From CAYTGM01 sp964437365 (GTDB lineage Bacteria; Sumerlaeota; Sumerlaeia; SLMS01): DNA of 64,000 nt. Shown here one piece after another: positions 35,942-44,287 of the stretch. The notes beneath the pieces are model-generated. The model made no database searches. It was not told the DNA's origin and saw only the letters and a program-made list of their open reading frames with translations. The position numbers and the translations under genes are program-made. The stretch covers positions 174,668 to 238,667 of the forward strand of contig CAYTGM010000006.1 in NCBI GenBank assembly GCA_964437365.1, read 5' to 3'. How positions within the stretch are numbered: the stretch's first letter is position 1; each line of letters begins with the position of its first letter.

Positions 35942-37474
35942 TCAAGCTAAAAGCTCTTTCTTCGCGGTTTCCTTCTTCTCTTCTCTCTTTCGAAGCGGAA
36001 ACTCCTCATGCTCCTGTGCCTCTCCCCAGAATGCTTTCAACTTCATTCCGTTCTTTACTCGTTTTGTCCGAAACAGAAACTGCCAGAGCTCATGAAAGAA
36101 GACTCTTCTCCCCATCCGTGTATACCATTTCATTCCATGACGAAATGCCTTGTCGGGCTGAAGGAAACTACGCCAGAGGGCTTTTGGTCGGAGTTGCAGA
36201 ATCATCTCAATTGATTTCACCCACAGGAAAACGCGCCAAGGGCTCATGTTCTTTGTTTCCAAAACCTGATGCTTGTAGTCCCAATGGCTTTGATCCGAGT
36301 CGATTACACGTCGATCTGCATCAATCTTGTAGTACCCCGTCCACCGATGAGGGGTGATATACAAGGACATAATCTGGTCGGGATCATAGGCAAGGAGCTG
36401 CTTTAATGATCGCACAAAATCTCGATCCTGGACATCCTGAAAGTCGGTAACCCATGTTGCCAGGGAAATGATACCGTGTTGCCTCATCAGTCGTATTGCT
36501 TCGCGGTCTTTGGTTGTGGTGCTCCCCTTCCTGATGCGCTGAAGCGTCGATTCATCAGTGTTTTCCATTCCCAGTAGGAATCGTTCCACGCCTGCCTTTC
36601 TGTATAGATGAAGGATGTCAGCATCGCGAACGATATCATCGGCACGGGTGGACCCTATAATTATGATGTTGATATTCTCTTCGATGATGGCTTCACAAAA
36701 CTCCCTCCATGCCTGCTTATCAACCGTAGGGTTTTCATCTGCGAGGTTGAAGAGCTCCACACCGTGAGTTCTGTGTAGCCAGGCGATCTCAGCCGCGAAC
36801 TTCCTGGGATCGCGATGACGCCACCGCGTCCAGAATCCTCTCTGGCCACAGTAATTACACAAATGAGGACATCCCCGTGAATACTGCATGACAACTGCCT
36901 GCTTTCCCCCATAATAACTATACTGACTCAGGTCGACCAGTTCCCATCCAACACGATAAGCATCAAGGTCCTTAATCATCACCGCAGGCATAGTCTCTTT
37001 GATCTTTCCGTCTACTCGAAGTGCAATCCCCGGTACCGTTTCCAGATCCTTGCCTGACTCAATAGCGTCGATCAACCTTCGGGTCGTTTCTTCCCCTTCT
37101 CCACGAACGATGATGTCTATCTGGGGTTCCTGTAAAAGGATATCCCGAAAGTGATAGGTTGGAAAGACTCCGCCGTAGATGATGATCAGTTCGGGGTTCG
37201 CAGCGTGGGCCCTTCGCGTGATCTCCCGTACGATAGGGTGGGCGGAAGTTGATCCTGAGTGACCAATCAGTAGGGCTTCCGGCTGATGCGTATAGATGGA
37301 TTTATTGATTTGATCATAGGTAAGTGGTCCGAACTCTGCATCCAGTAAGGCCACATCATGACCGTCGTCGATGAGCGGTCCTCCGATGCTTAGAAGTCCG
37401 AGTGGAGGTAGCTGTTCCTTAGGGATGCGGCTGCCAATGGCAGGGTGAAGTGGATTGACAATGAGTATCCTCAT
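35942..37474 (-). CDS. B12-binding radical SAM protein, BchE-like
   Basis: The 510-residue protein has an N-terminal cobalamin-binding domain (MRILIVNPLHPAIGSR to about residue 170) and then a radical SAM domain with the cluster motif CPHLCNYC (about 203-210). The C-terminal region contains SLYITPHRWTGYYKIDADRR, the DYKHQVLETKNMSPWRVFLW segment and WYTRMGRRVF. These are the features I associate specifically with BchE, the anaerobic Mg-protoporphyrin IX monomethyl ester cyclase. GGGGAGA precedes the ATG. No other tetrapyrrole or bacteriochlorophyll gene is in view, so a related methylation or cyclisation on another substrate is equally possible. Confidence 0.85.
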   Translation of the reverse strand: MRILIVNPLHPAIGSRIPKEQLPPLGLLSIGGPLIDDGHDVALLDAEFGPLTYDQINKSIYTHQPEALLIGHSGSTSAHPIVREITRRAHAANPELIIIYGGVFPTYHFRDILLQEPQIDIIVRGEGEETTRRLIDAIESGKDLETVPGIALRVDGKIKETMPAVMIKDLDAYRVGWELVDLSQYSYYGGKQAVVMQYSRGCPHLCNYCGQRGFWTRWRHRDPRKFAAEIAWLHRTHGVELFNLADENPTVDKQAWREFCEAIIEENINIIIIGSTRADDIVRDADILHLYRKAGVERFLLGMENTDESTLQRIRKGSTTTKDREAIRLMRQHGIISLATWVTDFQDVQDRDFVRSLKQLLAYDPDQIMSLYITPHRWTGYYKIDADRRVIDSDQSHWDYKHQVLETKNMSPWRVFLWVKSIEMILQLRPKALWRSFLQPDKAFRHGMKWYTRMGRRVFFHELWQFLFRTKRVKNGMKLKAFWGEAQEHEEFPLRKREEKKETAKKELLA

Positions 37475-37623
37475 AAAATCTCCCCTCTAATTAACAGTAT
37501 GTACTCGTTGCATACCCGATCCCTGCTGAGAGAGCGGACAAATTAAAGAATAGCTGGTTTTAGCCTATGACCTCCGTATTGAAGCTATGAATAGGATTAT
37601 CGGCTTCTATGTATATGACAAAA

Positions 37624-38160
37624 TCAGATTGTCTCAGGTTTGTTTCTGACGAAATGACAACGATTTGATAAATACACAGAAATGATCCAGATGGGAGCGT
37701 AGAAGAGAAATTCTATACTGAATACAGTAAGGTTTTGAACAGAGAGAAGAGACTTCGACATATCAAGTTTCTGAAACCAGGGGACGGGCAGACTGAGGCT
37801 TGCACTTGAAAACGGCTAGAAAACTGCAACACCATGTCCATGACGGTAGAATGAATCGAGCAGGAGGTGACTCAGCCAGGCCAGGCAAACAAAAACCGCA
37901 ACCCAGGGATGAATGGCTCTTCTAAGAAGTGGAATTAGCGAGACGACAAATGCTAATGAAACAAGGATCAATGAATTCATGAATAGACTATGGCTTATCC
38001 GATAGGCGTCATGACCCCAGTTGGGAAGCGGCCAGTCAGGCAAATTGGCCAAAGCTATACAGGTGAATGCGAGACACACTTTTGCTCTGGGAGTATCAAG
38101 AAACGGCATAGCCAATGCGGAAAAGGACAAACCGATCAATGAATGCCCAACAGTTGTCAT
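37624..38160 (-). pseudogene. YdjM/DUF457-like membrane hydrolase interrupted by in-frame TAG
   Basis: The visible frame (37816-38160, 114 residues) begins MTTVGHSLIGLSFSALAMPF and includes the metal-site-like NLPDWPLPNWGHDAY, HSLF and HLLLDSFYRHGHG patterns of YdjM-type inner-membrane proteins. It stops at TAG 37816-37818. The same frame continues for 63 codons to TGA 37624-37626 with PFSSASLSLPVPWFQKLD and a final hydrophobic helix (FSIEFLFYAPIWIISVYL). That is exactly the expected rest of the family. Homologues typically read GxAVFWPFS, so the TAG most likely replaced a Trp codon (TGG). Confidence 0.7.
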
Positions 38161-38190
38161 GGATTTTTTTCCTCGTGAGATTAGTTATGA

Positions 38191-38220
38191 ACCACTGATC
38201 AATGCGGATGGACACTGATA
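38191..38220 (+). repeat. Dispersed CACGGAT repeat, left module (locus 1)
   Basis: ACCACTGATCAATGCGGATG is followed by GACACTGAT, a degenerate copy of the module found at 39536 and 59641. It forms an inverted pair with 38298-38329. Confidence 0.5.
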
Positions 38221-38297
38221 TTGATTACCATTGGATTTATTCCCTGGTTAACAATAAAAGGTCTCGATCAACTTTAGAATAACTTTTCTTGAATCAC

Positions 38298-38329
38298 ATC
38301 CGTGTGCATCCGTGTCTATCCATGGTTTT
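38298..38329 (-). repeat. Dispersed CACGGAT repeat, right module (locus 1)
   Basis: The module consists of ATCCGTG units spaced about 11 bases apart, ending CCATGGTTTT. It is the reverse-complement type of the left module at 38191 and resembles the modules at 39703, 59831 and 63970. Confidence 0.6.
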
Positions 38330-38342
38330 CTGAACCAGACTT

Positions 38343-39356
38343 TCACTCCCCTATTACGCCTGTCTCAGCAAGAGCGAACTCCACAACGAGAGGGAAGTGA
38401 TCCGAGCCTCCATGAGGGCCAACGTATCGATCAAGAACAACGACGCCCTCGGAATGCAGACAATGATCCAATGGTATACGAAGAGGAAATAAATACAAGT
38501 CTGAGGGCCATGTTGGCTGATAACCATAGCCCCTTGCACTGTTAATAAGGCCCGTATCCTCCAAGAGTTCTTGAAAGGAATAACTGAATGGAGTCGTATT
38601 TAGATCTCCCAATACAATGAGTGGCAGCTCCACTTCCAATGAAACTTCGGCGAGCTCCCTGAGCTGTGTATCTCGCGACTCAGTTCGTTCAGCACCAACG
38701 GGAGGTTCGGGGTGCGTTGCGATAAGGGTGACTTCATGAATTCCCACTGAAATGTCCGTCATCACAGAGGGTACTCCAGCGTTTCCAATATAGACAACTT
38801 CAGACTGACTCATCGGCAGCCGACTAAAGACGCCTATCCCGAAATTGTCATCTCTTGTCTTGATGCAACGATGAGGATAATCGTCCAAAACAGGCTGTAA
38901 CACCTTCAACCAGTCATCACTGATTTCCATCAAGACAATAATATCCGGATCAGTTTCCTTCAAGATGGAGGACGTTTGCTCCGGGTTTCCAGATCCCGTA
39001 TTGACGTTGAACAGAACCGCGGTTGCTGATTCGGAGGGTTCACCTGCTACTGAGCTTCCTTTCCAATACAACGGGAATACCTGCGTAAGGTTTACAAAAG
39101 CAAAGAGAAGCGCGGCCGATGACCAAACCCATGATTTCAAAAGGAGATAGACGATCGTGAAGAGAATGAGGGCGATGGTATATTGCAGACGAAAGTGTGA
39201 AAAGAGATCCAAAAACCAATGGAATGATCCTGAAAAACCAAGGAGCGTCGCGACCAAAGGAAAGCAGGAATAAAACACAGCTCGATTGTGGATTTTCTTG
39301 CGGAGGGTAGGTTGCTTTTCATCTACTGTTATTTCTTCTACTTCTGTGGATTCCAA
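38343..39356 (-). CDS. Membrane-anchored endonuclease/exonuclease/phosphatase-family protein
   Basis: The 337-residue protein has three N-terminal transmembrane helices and then an EEP-fold hydrolase domain from about residue 110. The catalytic pattern is visible: VLFNVNTG (strand 1 Asn), DPDIIVLMEIS (metal-binding Glu), IATHPEPP, VLGDLNTTPFS (Asp/Asn) and GGSDHFPLVV (Asp-His). The active site probably faces the periplasm. The start appears to be TTG with GGAG upstream. Substrates could be nucleic acids, phospholipids or phosphosugars. Confidence 0.9.
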   Translation of the reverse strand: MESTEVEEITVDEKQPTLRKKIHNRAVFYSCFPLVATLLGFSGSFHWFLDLFSHFRLQYTIALILFTIVYLLLKSWVWSSAALLFAFVNLTQVFPLYWKGSSVAGEPSESATAVLFNVNTGSGNPEQTSSILKETDPDIIVLMEISDDWLKVLQPVLDDYPHRCIKTRDDNFGIGVFSRLPMSQSEVVYIGNAGVPSVMTDISVGIHEVTLIATHPEPPVGAERTESRDTQLRELAEVSLEVELPLIVLGDLNTTPFSYSFQELLEDTGLINSARGYGYQPTWPSDLYLFPLRIPLDHCLHSEGVVVLDRYVGPHGGSDHFPLVVEFALAETGVIGE

Positions 39357-39535
39357 AGGATTCTCTCCAGGACCTTAAATCTCGACCGTTCAGCAAGTCA
39401 TTCGATTTGGATGTACATGTTGTTTCATAAATCTCGGTCACTGCTATTATCATTGTTGAGTCTATGATTTTGGTCGGCGCCCAGCGCTTTCATCAAACTC
39501 TAGAGTAGTCAAGATAACAAACATTCATAGTTCTA

Positions 39536-39564
39536 ACCACGGATTAACACAAATGGGCACGGAT
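39536..39564 (+). repeat. Dispersed CACGGAT repeat, left module (locus 2)
   Basis: The module reads ACCACGGATTAACACAAATG then GGCACGGAT. It pairs in inverted orientation with 39703-39734, enclosing about 140 bases. Confidence 0.7.
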
Positions 39565-39702
39565 GTGTCTGGCTCGGAGTTCAATTAAACTATCTGAAGT
39601 TAGAAGGTCTTACATGATGAAGGGAACCAATTTCTTTGAGTTTCTACGAATCAGAATTTAGAAGTTCAGGAGGAGCTACTTTTTCTCGATTTCCCTGATA
39701 CT

Positions 39703-39734
39703 ATCCGTGTTTATCTGTGTCCCTCTGTGGTTTT
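39703..39734 (-). repeat. Dispersed CACGGAT repeat, right module (locus 2)
   Basis: The module reads ATCCGTGTTTATCTGTGTCC then CTCTGTGGTTTT, the reverse-complement partner of 39536-39564. Confidence 0.7.
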
Positions 39735-39821
39735 CACCATACTCCACCCCTTCGAACCCCAATTTATCCGGTTGCAATTTACTTTCTACGAGCTTGCCAC
39801 CTGCTTTCGAATGCAGCCAGG

Positions 39822-39853
39822 AAGCAGGTAGCAAGCAGGTAGCATGCAGGTAG
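39822..39853 (+). repeat. Tandem repeat, 11-base period
   Basis: Units AAGCAGGTAGC, AAGCAGGTAGC and ATGCAGGTAG follow directly. Three near-identical copies suggest slippage or a small direct-repeat binding site. Confidence 0.7.
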
Positions 39854-40204
39854 ATAAGGAAATGAGACAGGTTTAAACCTGTGACTGAAATTCTCAAAAA
39901 CGAGGCTATCAAATCGGGGCCGGACCTTTCAAATCACTCGGATTTCCCCTTTGGAAAGTTCGACCTTAAAACCCGTTCTATCTTTCTGAGCGAAGTTTCG
40001 TGATCTACTTCAGAGAAGTTGGGTGCTCAAACTTGACTAGCCTCGAAAGGCTGTCATCAAAGAATCAAATGCGAATTCCATCTCACGCGCTACCATCGCG
40101 GGTAGTGGAAGGGAAGGTAGCGTTCTAGATTTTGCTGGAAGGCGAAAACGAGACGTTGATATCGACAATATTATCACAATGTTATAGGCGTCTTCAAGAA
40201 TGCA

Positions 40205-40861
40205 TCAGTTTCGGGAGCCTTCGCCAGGCCCAAAAACAGCAAGATCACCATTACTGATCGTACCGTTTGTTGGATCGTACTGAACAACACCGTCTCCTGT
40301 GATGTGACCGGGGAGTCCTGGAGCTCCCCCACCGGAAGGCCCGGCATCATGGTCACTGTCGGGGCCATGACTCAAAAAATACCACTGGATAGACTTATTG
40401 ACGTTTCCTCGCATAGCATAGTGCAGGGCGTCGAATTCTTCTGTACCAGCTTCCGTAGAGAACTGCTCTGCGTAGTGACGTGTTGCATAGTGATAAGGGA
40501 GGTATATTTCACTTTTCTCATCGAGGTTGCGAAAGACGTCATCGGCAAGGGATGTCAAATAGGCAATGGGGGTCGTCAGACCAACGGGATACTTTGTTTC
40601 GAAAAAGGTTCGTGGCGAGTGGGCCGAGGTGAGAAATCCCCCTTGAACATCGTCGGGCATCGGATAGCGATTGTTATCAATTCGGTAAGCTTCGAGGGCA
40701 GTTGCATGGCTGCGCATCTCCGCTTTCACGCGGGTAACTTTCGCACGGGTTTGAGCTTCCAGAAAATTGGGAACAGCAATGGCAAAGAGGATGGCGATTA
40801 TGGCGACAACAATGAGGAGTTCAATGAGGGTGAAGGCTTTCTGATGGGTGTTATTTTGCAT
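40205..40861 (-). CDS. Type IV pilin-like / T2SS GspG-like pseudopilin
   Basis: The 218-residue protein has a type III (prepilin) signal, KAFTLIELLIVVAIIAIL, in which cleavage before Phe gives an N-methylated pilin with Glu5. It is followed by FAIAVPNFLEAQTRAKVTRV and DNNRYPMPDD, the GspG-like core. The C-terminal part (YDPTNGTISNGDLAVFGPGE) is the ending I recall for abundant pseudopilins in Sumerlaeota- and Hydrogenedentota-type genomes. No assembly genes are adjacent, so it relies on a secretion or pilus system encoded elsewhere. Confidence 0.93.
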   Translation of the reverse strand: MQNNTHQKAFTLIELLIVVAIIAILFAIAVPNFLEAQTRAKVTRVKAEMRSHATALEAYRIDNNRYPMPDDVQGGFLTSAHSPRTFFETKYPVGLTTPIAYLTSLADDVFRNLDEKSEIYLPYHYATRHYAEQFSTEAGTEEFDALHYAMRGNVNKSIQWYFLSHGPDSDHDAGPSGGGAPGLPGHITGDGVVQYDPTNGTISNGDLAVFGPGEGSRN

Positions 40862-41175
40862 GGTGTGGGTCTCTTTCTGTGTGAAATCATGACATCAGGC
40901 TATAATTTGTAACCAGAGCTAAACAAGACCTTGCCTTGCGTCACAAGGAGAAAGTTAGCCACGGCTAAAACACAAGACCGATGAAACTAGGTTATTAAGG
41001 ATTATCCTTTAAATTCTCACCGCAGATCTTCGAGTTTATAGCCCTTAAAGTTATTTGTCTCGCTACTTATTGATGAATCGAGGAAGACCTATCCAACTAC
41101 TCATAAATGGCCCATCAGTTGCACTCTTTATGGCGTTCCCAAGAACATGTGGAAAATTGAAATACGAGGTTCAGA
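40862..41175. other. Intergenic region between pseudopilin and ExoD
   Basis: This 314-base divergent, AT-rich region must hold both promoters. I see no repeat or structured RNA beyond the GAGG site (41164-41167) before the ExoD start. Confidence 0.3.
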
Positions 41176-41820
41176 TTGATAGCTGCAGAAGAAACTCTCC
41201 ATGGAAAGCTGAGGCCGCTTCTGTCCCTGATGCGTCAGTCCGAGCGTACCCAAAACGCACTGCGGCTTGGAGATCTTATCGATGTCATCAATCACGATGG
41301 GCTTATTGTAGCGGCCCTCGTGATCTCTCTTCCCTTCGCTTCGCCTTTGAGCCTTGGTCCGATTACTACACCAGCCAGTCTGTTTCTCCTTTATGCAGGA
41401 TGGAAAACATATCGTGGAGCTCGATCTGAACCAGCTTCGCGCAAATGGAAGGAACTATCCCTCCCTGGTCCTTTCGTGAAGACCATGAGGCGCTGTATCG
41501 TCTATTCGTCGAACCGTTTAAAGTGGCACCGAAAGAGACTCTCCTCAAAACCTGGAAATCAATTTCAGGTGAGATGCGGAGCTGGCTTAATTCTCTCAGC
41601 GATTATCCTGGGGATCCCCGTTCCTCTGCTCCCTTTGACGAATACGTTTCCGGCCCTGGGAGCCGCGTCATTTTCTCTAGCCTTATTGCTCAACAGCTCA
41701 CGATGGTTCATCACTGGTTACTTAATGAACATCCTTGGAATCCTTGTATTCGCCTCACTGGGAATCTTGATCTGGTGGCTTGGCGTGGATGTCCTGTTCT
41801 CGTACTTCACCTCAGGCTGA
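41176..41820 (+). CDS. ExoD-family membrane protein
   Basis: The 214-residue protein fits the ExoD (exopolysaccharide synthesis) family. It has an N-terminal helix and loop (LRLGDLIDVINHDGLIVAAL), several hydrophobic helices with Pro-rich turns (SLPFASPLSLGPITTPASLF and GIPVPLLPLTNTFPALGAAS) and a C-terminal helix. The start is TTG with GAGG eight bases upstream. In rhizobia ExoD affects exopolysaccharide production; here it may connect loosely to the export operon at 54.4 kb, but it is not adjacent to it. Confidence 0.82.
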   Translation: MIAAEETLHGKLRPLLSLMRQSERTQNALRLGDLIDVINHDGLIVAALVISLPFASPLSLGPITTPASLFLLYAGWKTYRGARSEPASRKWKELSLPGPFVKTMRRCIVYSSNRLKWHRKRLSSKPGNQFQVRCGAGLILSAIILGIPVPLLPLTNTFPALGAASFSLALLLNSSRWFITGYLMNILGILVFASLGILIWWLGVDVLFSYFTSG

Positions 41821-42078
41821 GATATGCTTCAATTTGCTCTAGCAAGTAATGAATGGTGAGAACCATCGAAACAAGAAACCTGTTCATTGATCGTCCCGTG
41901 AATAAATAAAGCGCTCTCGAATAGCACTATATCACCATTTCAGAATATAAGAAATATCTATTGCCCTGGCAGCTCTCGTCATTATCCTACCCACCAAGAT
42001 GATTATCTAGAGTTCGTTACTAGTAATAAAGCTTCGGACCAGATGAATGAAGGACACCCCCACCAGGAGCGGACTACC

Positions 42079-43962
42079 ATGAGCGAGTCTACCCAGAATG
42101 TTTGGACAACTTACAACCTGCCTAAAGAGCTTACAGAGATCCTGGAAGCTGCACCAAGCGTTAAAATAGCCAATACTGCTGAGGACTTAATTGACCTTTC
42201 AGTGGGTGGAAAAGATGGCGACCACCTCGACGTAACCTACGAACTTCCCGATGGAAAGACGGTTCATGAGGCAGTCGTTAATCGCGTTCGCAATGGTATT
42301 GCGGCAAACTATACAGAAGCGTACATGCGTCGCCGCGACCCTGACTGTATGGTCATCGGTGACGATCAACCCACTGACAAGAAGCATTTCCGTGATCGCT
42401 TCGATTACGATTTCGCGGACTTACGAAAAGAAACCATTGAATGGTTGAAGAGTCAGCCACTGGCGATCTTTGCCTTCCGTGCGGGTCGTGGGTACGGCTA
42501 TGATTCTGTTGCCATCGTCCCTGATAACGCAGGCTTCTTTGCCTTTGGTCTTTCACTGCTTCAAGGAATTATTCCATTTTCAGAAATCACAAAAGACTTC
42601 AACCTTAAAGGTGTCATCTATACAGCACCTCCTTTCAGGCATACACACTTTGGAGGAAAACAGGTGGTCGTTCACGTTCGAGGCGAAGAGCTCCACGAAA
42701 TGTTTGCCTATAACCTCTACCCTGGCCCGAGCGCCAAGAAAGGCGTCTACGGGATGCTCCTGGCCCAGGGAGAGACAGAATCATGGGTAACAGCCCACTG
42801 TTCTACAGTAAAGGTTGTCACCCCTTACGATTTCGAGGTGGTCATGATGCACGAAGGCGCTTCCGGAGGCGGAAAATCGGAAATGCTGCAGCACCCGCAC
42901 CGTCTGAATGATGGCCGTCTGATGCTGGGCAAAAATGTTGTCACTGATGAGATCCGCCACGTTGAGCTTCCCCGTACCTGTGATCTCTTCCCTGTTACCG
43001 ATGACATGGCGCTCTGCCACCCATCACTAAAGAATGGAAGTGGACGCCTGACATTAACAGATGCCGAAGAGGGATGGTTCGTGCGCGTTGACCACATTAA
43101 GAACTATGGAACCGACCTCGATCTGGAACGTATATGCGCTGATCCTGAACGACCAGTTCTATTTCTGAATATAGATGCTGTAGCGAATAGTCGTGCAATG
43201 ATCTGGGATCACATTGAGGATGAACCTGGAAAACCTTGTCCCAATCCACGTGTTGTTCTTCCCCGTGATATCATCCCTAATAATGTTGAGGACGCGGTTG
43301 AAGTACAAGTCAGAAGCATTGGTGTAAGAACTCCTCCATGCACCAAGGAGAATCCTTCTTACGGGATCATCGGGATCATGCATCTGCTTCCCCCATCACT
43401 TGCCTGGTTGTGGCGTCTGGTCGCTCCTCGGGGACACGCAAACCCAAGCATTGTCGCAACCAAAGGTATGAGTAGTGAAGGTGTTGGTTCCTACTGGCCT
43501 TTCGCCACGGGACGTCGTGTTGATCAGGCGAATCTTCTTCTGGATCAGTTTGTTGCGACTCCAAAAGTACGCTATATTCTGACACCAAATCAACACGTGG
43601 GCGCCTGGGAGACCAGCTTTATGCCTCAGTGGCTGGCTCGGGAGTACATCGCTCGTCGAGGTGGTGCGAAGTTCAAAGACGAGTCTTTGCGTGATTCACG
43701 CTGCCCACTTCTCGGGAAAGCACTACATACCATGACAATCGAAGGACGCCCGATCCCCCGCTGGTTCCTTCAGGTAGATACTCAGCCTGAAGTGGGAGAA
43801 GAAGCTTATGATCAGGGTGCTGCCCAGCTATACAAGTTTTTTGAAGAGTGCCTGGCGAAATTCGATCACAGCGATCTCCAACCTCTTGGGAAAGCCATTA
43901 TTCAGTGCTGCCTCGACCGCGGAACTTTTGAAGATTTCAGTAAGTTAATCGTGCAGGAATAA
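42079..43962 (+). CDS. DUF4914 family, PEP-carboxykinase-like protein
   Basis: The protein has 627 residues from ATG 42079, preferred over ATG 42043 because AGGAG lies about 9 bases upstream. A PEPCK-like kinase core carries the loop HEGASGGGKSEMLQHPHR (about residues 258-275), comparable to the GxSGxGK loop of ATP-PEPCK. VDHIKNYGTDLDLERIC and FLNIDAVANS follow. DUF4914 proteins are PEPCK-superfamily members of unproven reaction. The gene is monocistronic with a strong terminator, which suits a highly expressed metabolic enzyme. Whether it forms PEP from oxaloacetate is not shown. Confidence 0.85.
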   Translation: MSESTQNVWTTYNLPKELTEILEAAPSVKIANTAEDLIDLSVGGKDGDHLDVTYELPDGKTVHEAVVNRVRNGIAANYTEAYMRRRDPDCMVIGDDQPTDKKHFRDRFDYDFADLRKETIEWLKSQPLAIFAFRAGRGYGYDSVAIVPDNAGFFAFGLSLLQGIIPFSEITKDFNLKGVIYTAPPFRHTHFGGKQVVVHVRGEELHEMFAYNLYPGPSAKKGVYGMLLAQGETESWVTAHCSTVKVVTPYDFEVVMMHEGASGGGKSEMLQHPHRLNDGRLMLGKNVVTDEIRHVELPRTCDLFPVTDDMALCHPSLKNGSGRLTLTDAEEGWFVRVDHIKNYGTDLDLERICADPERPVLFLNIDAVANSRAMIWDHIEDEPGKPCPNPRVVLPRDIIPNNVEDAVEVQVRSIGVRTPPCTKENPSYGIIGIMHLLPPSLAWLWRLVAPRGHANPSIVATKGMSSEGVGSYWPFATGRRVDQANLLLDQFVATPKVRYILTPNQHVGAWETSFMPQWLAREYIARRGGAKFKDESLRDSRCPLLGKALHTMTIEGRPIPRWFLQVDTQPEVGEEAYDQGAAQLYKFFEECLAKFDHSDLQPLGKAIIQCCLDRGTFEDFSKLIVQE

Positions 43963-43987
43963 GTGGTCACAAATTCCATAAAGGACA

Positions 43988-44026
43988 AAAATCCCCGGTT
44001 GGAGTGTCTATCCAACCGGGGATTTT
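43988..44026 (+). terminator. Rho-independent terminator after DUF4914 gene
   Basis: A perfect 16-bp stem (AAAATCCCCGGTTGGA and TCCAACCGGGGATTTT) has a 7-base loop and ends in TTTT. It lies 25 bases after the stop. Confidence 0.9.
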
Positions 44027-44287
44027 GATTTGAATTGATTTAGTTTCGCTGGGGTAATCAGCACTCGCAAAGCGTGAAGCTTGTGCCAAAATGTCTCTTG
44101 TTCTGCCGTCGAGCTCTTGCTTTGTCCGATGCAGTAATCACTGCGATCCATCACCTGATTTGCCACGTTGCTGAAAAGCCCTCTTCCTTCAGCGAAAAAT
44201 GGTCTTTATTAAAGGATTGTCACCAGATTATTTTCTGGAACATATAGTGCCTCACACGTATCAACTTCCCAATTTTGGAGTCCTTCA
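44027..44287. promoter_or_regulatory. Leader of the DUF2911/PIG-L/SSS operon
   Basis: This 261-base region follows the terminator and precedes the DUF2911 gene. A TTTTGGAG ribosome site ends near 44281. No clear promoter hexamers or operators were identified. Confidence 0.3.

Larger units (their letters stand above)
39357..40204. other. Long intergenic region with repeats
   Basis: This 848-base stretch has no convincing gene. It holds an inverted pair of the dispersed CACGGAT modules (39536-39564 and 39703-39734) and an 11-base tandem repeat (39822-39853). The remainder shows no clear signal. Confidence 0.6.

Noticed and set aside
35942..37474. Phototrophy gene cluster around the BchE-like gene
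   Set aside because: No other bacteriochlorophyll, carotenoid or reaction-centre gene lies in the window, so phototrophy is not supported.
39822..39853. CRISPR array in the GCAGGTAG tract
   Set aside because: It is a contiguous 11-base tandem repeat with no spacers.
40304..40912. 202-codon plus-strand frame over the pseudopilin
   Set aside because: It lies antisense to a clear prepilin gene; the translated sequence lacks domain features.
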